From CADCVT01 sp036389485 (GTDB lineage Bacteria; Actinomycetota; Thermoleophilia; Solirubrobacterales; Solirubrobacteraceae), in the NCBI GenBank assembly GCA_036389485.1, contig DASVPR010000050.1:62001-126000 (forward strand): a stretch of DNA of 64,000 nt, read 5' to 3'. The notes under the pieces were generated by a model. That model made no database searches, was not told the origin of the DNA, and saw only the letters and a list, made by a program, of their open reading frames with translations. Below are positions 54,517 to 62,574 of the stretch, piece after piece (the stretch's first letter is position 1; each line of letters starts with the position of its first letter). A program made the position numbers and the translations under genes.

Positions 54517-55260
54517 GTGATCCTCAAGCGCTGCATGGCCGACGGCTGGCTCTCCAACACCTACCTCGTCGGGGACGGGAAGGGCCACGCGTTCTTCGTC
54601 GACGCCGGCGGCCCGATCGAGCCGCTGCTGGAGGCGGCCGAGCGCCATCGGATCGTGCCCTCGCACGTCCTGCTCACCCACCACCACCACGACCACGTCG
54701 CGGCGCTGCCCCAGATCCTCGAGGCGCACCCCGCCATCCAGGTGCTGATCCACCCCGCCGAGGCCGAGCAGGTCGAGGGCGTCACCGGCACGATCGAGCC
54801 GGGGACGCCGATCGAGGCGGGCGGGCTCTCGGTGGAGACGCTGCACACGCCGGGCCACACCGCCGGCATGGTCGCGTTCATCGCCGACGGCGATGTCTTC
54901 ACCGGCGACACGCTCTTCAAGGGCTCGGTCGGCGGCGTCCGCGCGCCCGGCAGCACGAGCTTCGAGGACATCAGGCGCTCGATCATGCACAGGCTGATGG
55001 GGCTCGACCACGACCTGCAGGTGCGGCCCGGGCACACGGACCCGACCACGATCGGCGAGGAGTACGAGTCCAACCCGTTCATCCGCCTGTGGCGCGGGCT
55101 GGACGAGGAGGGCTCGGAGCCCTGCACCGTGTTCGGCGACCAGGAGGCGACGCTCGTCCTCCTCGGGCCCGACTACGACGGCGGCCACAAGGCGTGGGTC
55201 CGCTGGCCGGACGGCCAGGACGACATCGTCCCCGGCTCCCAGGTGCAGCGCACGTCCTAG
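54517..55260 (+). CDS. Metallo-beta-lactamase-fold hydrolase (glyoxalase II-like)
   Basis: A 247-residue enzyme with the zinc motif T-H-H-H-H-D-H (H55, H57, D59, H60), a further His in LHTPGHTAGMVAF, the bridging Asp in VFTGDTLF and a C-terminal His in RPGHTDPTTIGEEYESNPF. This is close to hydroxyacylglutathione hydrolase (glyoxalase II), and it lies next to a divergent glyoxalase I-like gene, so a methylglyoxal-detoxification pair is plausible. The C-terminal ~55 residues are extra (EEGSEPCTVFGDQEATLVLLGPDYDGGHKAWVRW). GTG 54517 has TAGGAT ending 8 nt upstream. Confidence 0.87.
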   Translation: MILKRCMADGWLSNTYLVGDGKGHAFFVDAGGPIEPLLEAAERHRIVPSHVLLTHHHHDHVAALPQILEAHPAIQVLIHPAEAEQVEGVTGTIEPGTPIEAGGLSVETLHTPGHTAGMVAFIADGDVFTGDTLFKGSVGGVRAPGSTSFEDIRRSIMHRLMGLDHDLQVRPGHTDPTTIGEEYESNPFIRLWRGLDEEGSEPCTVFGDQEATLVLLGPDYDGGHKAWVRWPDGQDDIVPGSQVQRTS

Positions 55261-55439
55261 TACCGGCACCCGCGACGAGGCACGGTTCCGGCGGCCGCCG
55301 ATCACCGCCTCGCGCCACCCGACGATCCGACTCATGTGCTGGCGCACACTTCCGGATCGCCGTGCGGCGCCAGCCGGCGCCGGCGCCCACCGGCGACCGC
55401 GCCTCGTCGCGGGCACCGGTACTAGCATCAGCCGTCCCC

Positions 55440-56837
55440 TTGGCCCGCGAGAAGGACCCGATCCCCACCTCCCGGATCCGCCGGCTGTCGACGGTCGGGC
55501 GCCTCGCGGCGGGCCAGGCCGCCAAGCAGCTCGGCACGCGCGCGGCGAACGTCGCGCGGTCGGAGGAGAAGTCGACGGCCGCGCTCGAGCGGCGCCAGAT
55601 CGAGGCCGCGGAGCAGATCGTCGCCGTGCTGGGGACGATGAAGGGCGCCGCGATGAAGATCGGGCAGGTGCTGTCGTTCCTCGACGTCGGCCTGGTGCCC
55701 GAGGAGTACCGCGAGGAGTTCCAGCGCAAGCTCGCCGAGCTTCGCGACGCGGCGCCGAAGGTCTCGTTCAAGGACATGAGGAAGGTCCTCGAGGGCGAGT
55801 ACGGCGACAAGCTCGACGAGGTCTTCGCGACGTTCGACCCGGTGCCGATCGCGGCGGCGTCGATCGGCCAGGTCTACAAGGCGACGCTCGACGACGGGCG
55901 CCACGTCGCGGTCAAGGTGCAGTACCCGGGCGTCGCGGCGGCGGTGCGCGCCGACATGCAGAACCTGGGCGTGATCATGCGGCTGTTGAAGAGCGTGTTC
56001 CCGGGCCTCGACGTGAGGGCGATGGCCGACGAGATCCGAGAGCGGATCCACGAGGAGCTCGACTACGAGCTCGAGGCCTCCAACCAGAAGACGCTCTCGC
56101 GGATCTTCCGCGGCCACCCGTTCATCTACATCCCCGACGTGGTGACGTCGCTGTCGCACGAGAAGGTCGTCGTGACCGAGTTCGTCGACGGCCGCGGGTT
56201 CGAGGAGCTCAAGCAGCTGCCGCAGGCCGAGCGCGACCGCATCGGCGAGATCATCTACCGCTTCTACTACGGCTCGATGTACCGCCACCGCCAGTTCTCG
56301 GGCGACCCGCACCCCGGCAACTCGATGCTGCTCGACGACGGGCGGATGGCGTTCCTCGACTTCGGGCTGTTCAAGCGGATCCCGAAGGAGGTCGCCGACG
56401 CGGAGATGAGGATCGGCCGCGCGGGGATCGAGGGCGACGCCGAGGGCCTGCTCGACGCGCTCGTCGACGCGGGCTTCATCCGGAGTCGCGACGGCGCCGC
56501 GCCCGACAAGCTGCTCGCGCAGTTCCGCGACCTGACCTGGTGGTACACGGTCGACGAGGAGGTCGAGCTGACCCCCGCGATCGCCACCCAGGTGATGATC
56601 GACATGAGCGACCCGCGCTCGCAGTGGTACGGGCAGATGCGCCACGAGAGCGTCCCCGCCGACCACCTCTTCGGCCGGCGCCTGGAGACGCTCACGCTCG
56701 CGGTGCTGAGCCAGCTCGGCGCGAGGAACAACTGGCACCGCATCGCCCGCGAGTGGGTCTACGGCGATCCCCCGGTGACCGAGCTCGGCCGGCAGGAGGC
56801 CGAGTTCTACGGGCACCGCGCCGGCGCGGCCGCCTGA
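55440..56837 (+). CDS. ABC1/UbiB-family atypical kinase
   Basis: A 465-residue ABC1 (ADCK/UbiB) protein. The diagnostic N-terminal K-x-G-Q motif is AMKIGQVLSF (73-76), followed by the A-rich loop (IAAASIGQVYKA), the ATP-Lys (HVAVKVQYPG), EELDYELEASNQ, the catalytic-loop-like GDPHPGN and DFG (LDFGLFKR). No C-terminal TM segment is obvious. UbiB proteins support quinone lipid biosynthesis, probably as lipid-extracting ATPases. The only in-frame start near the coding region is TTG 55440. A 179-bp gap with no other gene separates it from the MBL gene. Confidence 0.92.
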   Translation: MAREKDPIPTSRIRRLSTVGRLAAGQAAKQLGTRAANVARSEEKSTAALERRQIEAAEQIVAVLGTMKGAAMKIGQVLSFLDVGLVPEEYREEFQRKLAELRDAAPKVSFKDMRKVLEGEYGDKLDEVFATFDPVPIAAASIGQVYKATLDDGRHVAVKVQYPGVAAAVRADMQNLGVIMRLLKSVFPGLDVRAMADEIRERIHEELDYELEASNQKTLSRIFRGHPFIYIPDVVTSLSHEKVVVTEFVDGRGFEELKQLPQAERDRIGEIIYRFYYGSMYRHRQFSGDPHPGNSMLLDDGRMAFLDFGLFKRIPKEVADAEMRIGRAGIEGDAEGLLDALVDAGFIRSRDGAAPDKLLAQFRDLTWWYTVDEEVELTPAIATQVMIDMSDPRSQWYGQMRHESVPADHLFGRRLETLTLAVLSQLGARNNWHRIAREWVYGDPPVTELGRQEAEFYGHRAGAAA

Positions 56838-56880
56838 CGCGCTTCTCGGATCGGACCCTCAACATGGGTAGTGTCGCTCC

Positions 56881-57489
56881 ATCAGAGAGCGCATCGTCAA
56901 GCACCTCGACCCGATCCTCGCGACCCTGCTCGGGGTCGCCGCGATCGCCGCGGCGTTCGCGGGCTACCAGGCCGGCGAGAAGGGCGGGGAGGTGCAGGAC
57001 AACCACACCCTGGCGACGATCACGCTCAACGGCGCGTTCTCGGAGTCGCAGCAGGCGCTCCAGCAGGAGGTCTTCGACCAACAGATCTTCCTCGAGTACG
57101 CGAAGGCCTTCGAGGCCGAAGACCGTAAGTTGTACCGCTACATCCGGGTCAACCTGATGAAGCCGCACCTCCGGGCCGGGCTGCGCGACTACGAGCGTAC
57201 GGGCGACGACGAGGTCAAGACGCCGCTCGAGTCGGCCGCGTACCGCAACGAGCACGCCGAGGAGGCGGCGGCGGGCGCCGAGGAAGCACTGACCTACGCC
57301 AAGGACGCCGACACGGCCGCGGAGGAGGGCGGGCGCTACGACGTGGTGATCGTGATCCTCTCGCTCGCGCTGTTCTTCCTCGGCATCGCCGGCGTCCTGA
57401 GCGCTCCGCGGATCCGGCTGGCGGTCACCGGCGCCGGCTCCGCCGTGCTGACGCTCTCGCTCGTCCTGCTCGGGTTCGCGTACTTCTAG
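56881..57489 (+). CDS. DUF4337-like membrane protein with non-canonical start
   Basis: About 202 residues: an N-terminal TM helix (ILATLLGVAAIAAAFAGYQAG), a long charged helical region, and two C-terminal TM helices (VVIVILSLALFFLGIAGVLSA, LAVTGAGSAVLTLSLVLLGFAYF), like DUF4337-type proteins. The frame is open from 56872 after a TAG at 56869, but the first ATG, GTG or TTG in frame is GTG 56992, which would delete the first TM helix. An ATC at 56881 sits 6 nt after TAGTGT (56869-56874), the leaderless spacing used elsewhere here, so ATC initiation is proposed. A start at GTG 56992 is the conservative alternative. Confidence 0.65.
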   Translation: MRERIVKHLDPILATLLGVAAIAAAFAGYQAGEKGGEVQDNHTLATITLNGAFSESQQALQQEVFDQQIFLEYAKAFEAEDRKLYRYIRVNLMKPHLRAGLRDYERTGDDEVKTPLESAAYRNEHAEEAAAGAEEALTYAKDADTAAEEGGRYDVVIVILSLALFFLGIAGVLSAPRIRLAVTGAGSAVLTLSLVLLGFAYF

Positions 57490-58898
57490 AGCTGCTGGAC
57501 CTGGAAGAGCGACGTCGTCCCCGGGCGGCCGCTCGGCAGGCCGGCGGTGATCCCGACGCGGTCGCCCTTCTTGCACCAGCCCAGCTCGACGACCCGGCGC
57601 GCCGCCTCGGTGATCAGCTCCTCGGTGATCTCGAACCGCCGCATCGACGCCGCGGTGACCCCCCACATCAGCCCGCAGCGGCGGACGGTCTCGCGGCCGG
57701 GGGAGAGGACGTAGATCGGGACGTCGGGCCGGTGCGCGGAGATCAGCCGCGCGCTGCGCCCGGACAGCGTCGGGATGACGAGCGCGCTGAGGCCCAGCTC
57801 GCGCGCCGCCTCGCAGGCGCTGTGCGCGATCGTGTAGGCGGGGTCGCGGTCGTCGCGGGCGACCCGCTCCTCGATCCAGCGGTCGAACGGGAGGATCTTC
57901 TCGGCCTGCTTGGCGATCGAGGCCATCATCTCGATCGCCCCGACGACGTGGGCGCCGATCGCCGTCTCCTGGGAGAGCATCACCGCGTCGGTGCCGTCGA
58001 GGATCGCGTTGGCGACGTCGGCGACCTCGGCCCGCGTCGGCCGGCTCGACGTGACCATCGAGTCGAGCATCTGCGTCGCGGTGATCGCGGGGCGCGCGAA
58101 CCGGCCGGCCATCCACAGCAGCTTCTTCTGCACGATCGGGACCTCCTCGATCGGCAACTCGATCCCGAGGTCGCCGCGCGCGACCATGATGCAGTCCGAC
58201 GCCTTGAGGATCTCCTCCGCGCGCTCGACCGCCTGCGGCTTCTCGAACTTCGAGATCAGCGGGGCGCGGGTGTGCTCGCGCACGTGGTCGACGTCGGAGG
58301 CGCGGCGCACGAACGACAGCGCGACCATGTCGACGCCCATCTTCGTGCCCGCCTCGAGGTGCTTCAGGTCCTCCTCGGGGACCGCGGGCAGCGCGTCGGC
58401 CTCGGCGGGGATGTTCACGCCCTGCCGCGAGGCGACCGTGCCCCCGACCTCCACGCGCGCGTCGACCTCCCGCTCCCCGGTGCGGACCGCCTGGGCGCGC
58501 AGCCGGACCGAGCCGTCGGCGAGGTAGATGACCTCGCCGTCCTCGACCGCGTCGGGCAGCCCCTCCCACGAGATCGTCATGTTCTGCGCGTCGCCGACGT
58601 GATCGCCGTCGGGCCCGCACCGGAACGTGACGACGTCGCCGGCCTTCAGCTCGGCGATGTCGTCCTTGAGCCGGCCGATCCGGAGCTTCGGCCCGGGGAG
58701 GTCCTGAAGGATCGCGACCGGCCGCCCCGCGCGGTTCGCGGCGTCGCGGACGTCGTGCGAGGTCTCGGCGTGCTGCTCGTGCGACCCGTGGCTGAAGTTC
58801 AGCCGCGCGACGTCCATGCCCGCACGGACCATCTCGACCAGGACCTCACGATCCCGCGAGGCCGGCCCGATCGTCGCGACGATCTTCGTGCGGCGCAC
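57486..58898 (-). CDS. pyk: Pyruvate kinase
   Basis: A 470-residue glycolytic enzyme making pyruvate and ATP from phosphoenolpyruvate and ADP. Visible parts: N-terminal KIVATIGPAS, the substrate/K+ site ARLNFSHGSHEQH, the catalytic Lys in LISKFEKPQAVERAEEIL, MVARGDLGIELP, and ATQMLDSMVTSSRPTRAEVADVANAILDGTDAVMLSQETA. The C-terminal allosteric domain is complete (GDRVGITAGLPSGRPGTTSLFQV). GTG 58898 lies 7 nt after TAGCGT on its strand. It shares a CTAG stop overlap with the DUF4337-like gene. Confidence 0.97.
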   Translation of the reverse strand: MRRTKIVATIGPASRDREVLVEMVRAGMDVARLNFSHGSHEQHAETSHDVRDAANRAGRPVAILQDLPGPKLRIGRLKDDIAELKAGDVVTFRCGPDGDHVGDAQNMTISWEGLPDAVEDGEVIYLADGSVRLRAQAVRTGEREVDARVEVGGTVASRQGVNIPAEADALPAVPEEDLKHLEAGTKMGVDMVALSFVRRASDVDHVREHTRAPLISKFEKPQAVERAEEILKASDCIMVARGDLGIELPIEEVPIVQKKLLWMAGRFARPAITATQMLDSMVTSSRPTRAEVADVANAILDGTDAVMLSQETAIGAHVVGAIEMMASIAKQAEKILPFDRWIEERVARDDRDPAYTIAHSACEAARELGLSALVIPTLSGRSARLISAHRPDVPIYVLSPGRETVRRCGLMWGVTAASMRRFEITEELITEAARRVVELGWCKKGDRVGITAGLPSGRPGTTSLFQVQQL

Positions 58899-59162
58899 GC
58901 TCTGGACGCTAGCGCTTACGCCGGGCGGCGCCTTAAGCAGCTACGCCCCGGCGAGCGGGGGGCTCGCCGAGGCGCAGGTGCAGCGGTCGCCTGACTCCTG
59001 GGAAGGGGGTCCAGTCTGTCGGCACCCCCGTGGTCGGCAGGCGGCCGCAGAACTTGAAGGGCGGTGTTGAGGGAACTGGACGGACGTACGAGGGACGGCC
59101 CTCCGCAACGACGCTCAATCCCTACCGGACCTGCTCATCCTGCGGTGCTCGGTCCGACTTGA
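58899..59162. other. Intergenic region with hairpin and decayed sequence
   Basis: Holds the pyk promoter on the minus strand (TAGCGT at 58911-58906). A strong hairpin with 8-bp arms, CGGCGAGC (58949-58956) and GCTCGCCG (58962-58969), follows. After that comes unassigned sequence of somewhat lower GC leading into a broken winged-helix gene. No intact gene or recognisable RNA is seen. Confidence 0.45.
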
Positions 59163-59471
59163 CGCCGCGCGCGAACAGGCGCCCCCGCCAGCCAGAAGGA
59201 TCTCGTCCGCGACCTTCGGATCAACTCCCGCACCATGAGCAAGCGGATGGCCGCGCTCGAGGCGGCGGGCGTCGTCCGGCGGGAGACCTCACACGGCGCG
59301 TACGAGCTTGCCAGTCCCGACTTGACTCATGCGCTCGTGCAGGCAGCCGCGAACCTCGGACGCCTCATCTGGACCGACCGAGCGGCCGATGCGCAGCAGC
59401 ACGCGCTGGACGTCAGTGACCGGGCACCTCGCCGTGATCCGGCGCCGGACCGCGAGAGGAGGGGCAGGTGA
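59163..59471 (+). pseudogene. Winged-helix regulator fragment, 5' end lost
   Basis: From 59163 the frame gives PASQKDLVRDLRINSRTM and [17 protein letters not shown], then SHGAYELASPDLTHALVQAAANL. This is a clear ArsR-like HTH with its wing. The frame is closed by TGA at 59160 and has no start codon before ATG 59235, which lies after the first HTH helix. The missing N-terminal helices may sit in another frame just upstream (reading NDAQSLPDLLILR). Its TGA overlaps the GTG of the next gene (GTGA) behind a strong AGAGGAGGGG ribosome-binding site, so it was once an operon. Confidence 0.6.
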
Positions 59472-59957
59472 AGCATCGCGGGGCGCCCGGCAGTCGCGAG
59501 CGCACGCTCGATGCGGGCGTGGACGCTACTCGTCTCACGCTCGTCGGCATCGGCATGACGCTCCTCACGACCGCGATCGGCCTTGCTCAGGCGCGTCTCG
59601 AACGCGGCTCGCGGTCGGCGACTGCAGCTCGCGGCCGCGGAGTGCCGGCGCCAGAGCACGGCGTTGCGGGAGTTCGTGGACGAGCACTGGATTCGCCTCC
59701 CGCGGGCGCCTGTCGCGACCTTCCTCGGCGTCCGCCCGTTCCCAGCGTGGCGGGAGCAGATGGTCGAGACCTACCAGCGTGAGTACCGCTCACTCGCTGT
59801 CGAGGTCTGCGAGGAGGCTGTCGAGCTCGAAGCCCTGGCGAAGAGCGCGCTGCTCGTCGTCCAAGGCGGCAGCGCGTCGCAGATCAAGCTCTTGCCCGAC
59901 CTTTTCGACGACGCCGCGAAGCACCTCGACCGCCTCGCCGCCGACGTCGCCGACTGA
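59468..59957 (+). pseudogene. Frameshifted small membrane protein gene
   Basis: GTG 59468 opens a frame with a TM helix (TRLTLVGIGMTLLTTAIGLAQARLE) that loses coding character after about 59600. A frame shifted relative to it takes over (LQLAAAECRRQSTALREFVDEHWIRLPRAP... to LDRLAADVAD, stop at 59957). Joined, they would make one ~160-residue membrane-anchored helical protein. The break lies between about 59595 and 59620. Either a real frameshift mutation or a sequencing error would explain it. Family not recognised. Confidence 0.55.
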
Positions 59958-59968
59958 CGCGCGCGACG

Positions 59969-61093
59969 TCAGATGACGAAGCGGCCGTTCTCCTGGACGA
60001 GGTCGCCGTCGGCGGTGATGCGGCCGCCTCGCCTGAGGTCGCAGATGAGGTCCCAATGCAGCGCGGACTCGTTCTTCCCTCCGGTCTCCGGATACGAGCG
60101 GCCGAGCGCGAGGTGGACGGTGCCGCCGATCTTCTCGTCGAAGAGGATCGTGCCGACCGGGCGGGCAATGCCGAAGTTGGTGCCGATCCCGAGCTCGCCG
60201 AGGCGGCGGGCGCCGGCGTCGGTCTGCAGCGCGCGCTGGAGGTAGTCGTCGCCGTGGTCGGCCTTCGCCTCGACGACCTCGCCGTCTTCGAAGCGCAGGG
60301 TGACGCCCTGGACGTGGACGCCGGCGGGGCTGCTCGGGACGTCGAAGCGGATCGTGCCGTTCGCGCTGGTCTCGTGCGGCCCGGTGAAGACCTCGCCGCT
60401 CGGCATGTTGCGCCTGCCGTCGCTGTTGACCCACGTGCGGCCCTTGACGTCCAGCGCGATGTCGGTGCCGTCCGCCTCGATCCGGAGCGTGCGCGCCTGC
60501 TCGAGGCGGTCGACGAGCCGGCCCTGGAAGGCGGTCAGCCCGGCCCACGCCGCGACCGGATCCGGCTGGTCGAGGAAGAGCGCGCCGCGCACGAACGCCT
60601 CGAAGTCGGGGAGCCCCATGCTCGCCTCCTGCGCGAGCGCGTCGGTCGGCCAGACGGTCAGGCACCAGCGGCGCTTGAGCGCCTCGCGGCGGATCGGCGC
60701 CCGGCCGAGCGCCGCCCGCGACAGGCGCTCGGGGTCGATCCCGGCGAGCGCGCGCGTGTTCTCCGGGGCCTGGATCGCAAGCGACGCGTGCGCCTTCTTC
60801 GCCTCCTCGAGCGCGAGCGGCGCGTAGCCGTCGAGCTGCGCGTCGCGCGCGAGCGCGTAGAACCCGCGCGTCTGCCCGGGAAGCTCGACGCGCAGCAGCG
60901 GCCACGCCTCCCGCTCCAGCAGCTCCCGCTGGACCTCGAGCAGCAGCGGCGCGGCGAGGGTGGTGGAGCGGACCACGACCTGCTGGCCCGCCTGCGCGTC
61001 GAGGCAGTAGCCGACGAGCAGGCGCGCGAACGCGGCGGGGTCGAGGCGGCCGCGCGGAGTGGGCGCGGGGGAGGCTGCGGGCGGAGTGGTCAC
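59969..61093 (-). CDS. M29-family metallo-aminopeptidase
   Basis: A 374-residue peptidase related to aminopeptidase T/AmpS. Characteristic C-terminal segments are NMPSGEVFTGPHETSANGTIRFD, GELGIGTNFGIARPVGTILFDEKIGGTVHLALGRSYPETGGKNESALHWDLICDLR, carrying the Glu/His/Asp metal ligands. It removes N-terminal residues from peptides in the cytosol. The GTG at 61093 overlaps the aminotransferase TGA (GTGA), so it is the last gene of a tightly coupled operon. Confidence 0.9.
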   Translation of the reverse strand: MTTPPAASPAPTPRGRLDPAAFARLLVGYCLDAQAGQQVVVRSTTLAAPLLLEVQRELLEREAWPLLRVELPGQTRGFYALARDAQLDGYAPLALEEAKKAHASLAIQAPENTRALAGIDPERLSRAALGRAPIRREALKRRWCLTVWPTDALAQEASMGLPDFEAFVRGALFLDQPDPVAAWAGLTAFQGRLVDRLEQARTLRIEADGTDIALDVKGRTWVNSDGRRNMPSGEVFTGPHETSANGTIRFDVPSSPAGVHVQGVTLRFEDGEVVEAKADHGDDYLQRALQTDAGARRLGELGIGTNFGIARPVGTILFDEKIGGTVHLALGRSYPETGGKNESALHWDLICDLRRGGRITADGDLVQENGRFVI

Positions 61094-62232
61094 GTGCGCA
61101 GCGCGGCGAGGGGTTCCTCGGCGTCCGCGCCCAGCTCCTGCGCGAGCGCGCGGACGAGGCGCTCCTGCGGCTCGAGCTCGGCGCCGACGCCCATCACGCC
61201 GATCCTCCACACGCGGCCGGCGAGCGGGCCGGCGCCGGCGGCGATCTCGATGCCGTGGTCGGTGAGGAGACGCTTCCTCACTCCCTCGACGTCCGTGCCG
61301 TCGGGCGGCGTCACCGCGACGAGCGGGTGGAGCTGCTCGCCGTCGGGGGCGAGGCGGCGGCAGCCGAGGACCTGGAGCGCGCCGACGAGGCGCGCGTGCG
61401 CCGCGGCGTGGCGCTCCCACCGCGCCTCGAGCCCCTCCTCGTGCACGATCTCGAGCGCCTCCGCCAGCGCGTAGACCATGTTGATCGGCGCGGTGTGGTG
61501 GTACGCGCGGCCGCCGTCCCCATCCCAGTATCCGAGCACCAGCGACAGGTCGAAGTACCAGGAGCGCGGAGGCGTGGCGCGCGCGCGGAGCTTCTCGAGA
61601 GCGCGGTCCCCCGCCGTGAACGGCGCGAGCCCGGGCGGGCAGTTGAGGCACTTCTGCGTCCCGCCGAACGCGGCGTCGACGAGGGAGTCGTCGAGCGACA
61701 GCGGCTGGCCGGCGAGCGACGTCACGCAGTCGACGAGGAACAGGGCGTCGTGCTCGCGGCACGCCTCGCCCAGCCCCTCGAGCGGCTGGCAGACGCCGGT
61801 GGAGGTCTCGCCGTGGACGACGAAGAGCGCCGCGGTGGCGGGCGTCACGGCCGCGCGGAGCGACTCGACCGGGATCGCCCGGCCCCACTCCGCCGCCACC
61901 CGCACGACCTCCGCCCCGTTGCGCGCGAGCTCGTCCGCCATCCGCTCGCCGAAGAGCCCGCAGACGCCGCAGACGACCCGGTCGCCCGGCTCGACGAAGT
62001 TGGCCACCATCGCGTCCATCCCGGCGCTGCCGGTCCCGCTGATGGGCAGCGTCGCGCGGTTCGCCGTGCCGAACGTCGCGCGCAGCAGCGACGCGACCTC
62101 CTCCATCAGTGCGACGAATGCCGGATCGAGGTGGCCGACGGTCGGGCGCGCGAGCGCGTCGAGCACCCGCTGGGGGACGGGCGACGGGCCGGAGCCGAGG
62201 AGGAGCCGGTCCACAGGGGGCGCCTGCCTCAC
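61090..62232 (-). CDS. Class V aminotransferase (serine-pyruvate/alanine-glyoxylate type)
   Basis: A 380-residue PLP enzyme. Key parts: LLLGSGPSPVPQRVLDALARPTVGHLDPAF at the N-terminus (substrate-binding region of AGXT-like enzymes), GTGSAGMDAMVANFVEPGD, DCVTSLAGQPL with the PLP-Asp, and the Schiff-base Lys in FGGTQKCLNCPPGLAPF. It would transfer the amino group of Ser or Ala to pyruvate or glyoxylate. GTG 62232 overlaps the upstream unknown gene by GTGA. A longer in-frame start exists, but it would run through the upstream gene. Confidence 0.92.
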   Translation of the reverse strand: MRQAPPVDRLLLGSGPSPVPQRVLDALARPTVGHLDPAFVALMEEVASLLRATFGTANRATLPISGTGSAGMDAMVANFVEPGDRVVCGVCGLFGERMADELARNGAEVVRVAAEWGRAIPVESLRAAVTPATAALFVVHGETSTGVCQPLEGLGEACREHDALFLVDCVTSLAGQPLSLDDSLVDAAFGGTQKCLNCPPGLAPFTAGDRALEKLRARATPPRSWYFDLSLVLGYWDGDGGRAYHHTAPINMVYALAEALEIVHEEGLEARWERHAAAHARLVGALQVLGCRRLAPDGEQLHPLVAVTPPDGTDVEGVRKRLLTDHGIEIAAGAGPLAGRVWRIGVMGVGAELEPQERLVRALAQELGADAEEPLAALRT

Positions 62233-62573
62233 GGCGCCTCCACGTCCGGGAACCACTCGGCGACGTGCTCGCGCAGCACGCCGCGTACCCACGCCTTCTC
62301 CTCCTGCGACGCGACGCGGAACCGCGCGAGGACCTCCTTCGACTTCGTCCACTCGACACCCGAGACCGTCCAGCTCACGGCGAGGCGCTCGAAGAGGAAC
62401 TCGACCGCACGGTGCCAGGTGTCCTCGCGCGTCGAGCCGCCCGCGACCAGCGCCGCGTACTCGCGCCGCGACGCGGGCGTCAGCGACCCCCGCAGCTCGA
62501 GCGAAGAGCCGTCGCGCGAGTACGAGATCGTCGGCGCCTTGACGCGCTCGCGCTGCCGGCCGCGGCGGCCCAC
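62229..62573 (-). CDS. 114-residue protein of unknown function
   Basis: A small soluble protein starting at GTG 62573, one base after the upstream TAG. The first ~12 residues are basic, followed by a likely beta pair (TISYSRDGSSLELRGSLTPASRREYAALV). The rest is helical and aromatic (TWHRAVEFLFERLAVSWTVSGVEWTKSKEVLARFRVASQEEKAWVRGVLREHVAEWFPDVEAP). I do not recognise a family. Overlaps with both neighbours place it firmly inside the operon with the SnoaL-MBL fusion, aminotransferase and aminopeptidase. Confidence 0.7.
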   Translation of the reverse strand: MGRRGRQRERVKAPTISYSRDGSSLELRGSLTPASRREYAALVAGGSTREDTWHRAVEFLFERLAVSWTVSGVEWTKSKEVLARFRVASQEEKAWVRGVLREHVAEWFPDVEAP

Positions 62574-62574
62574 G

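Noticed and set aside
58940..59060. Possible tRNA or small structured RNA upstream of the broken winged-helix gene
   Set aside because: Several GC-rich stems can be drawn, but no cloverleaf, T-loop or known RNA signature fits.
61093..62359. Aminopeptidase reading frame extended to 62359
   Set aside because: The extra N-terminus is Arg/Ala shadow sequence over the aminotransferase gene; the GTGA junction at 61090-61093 gives a natural start.
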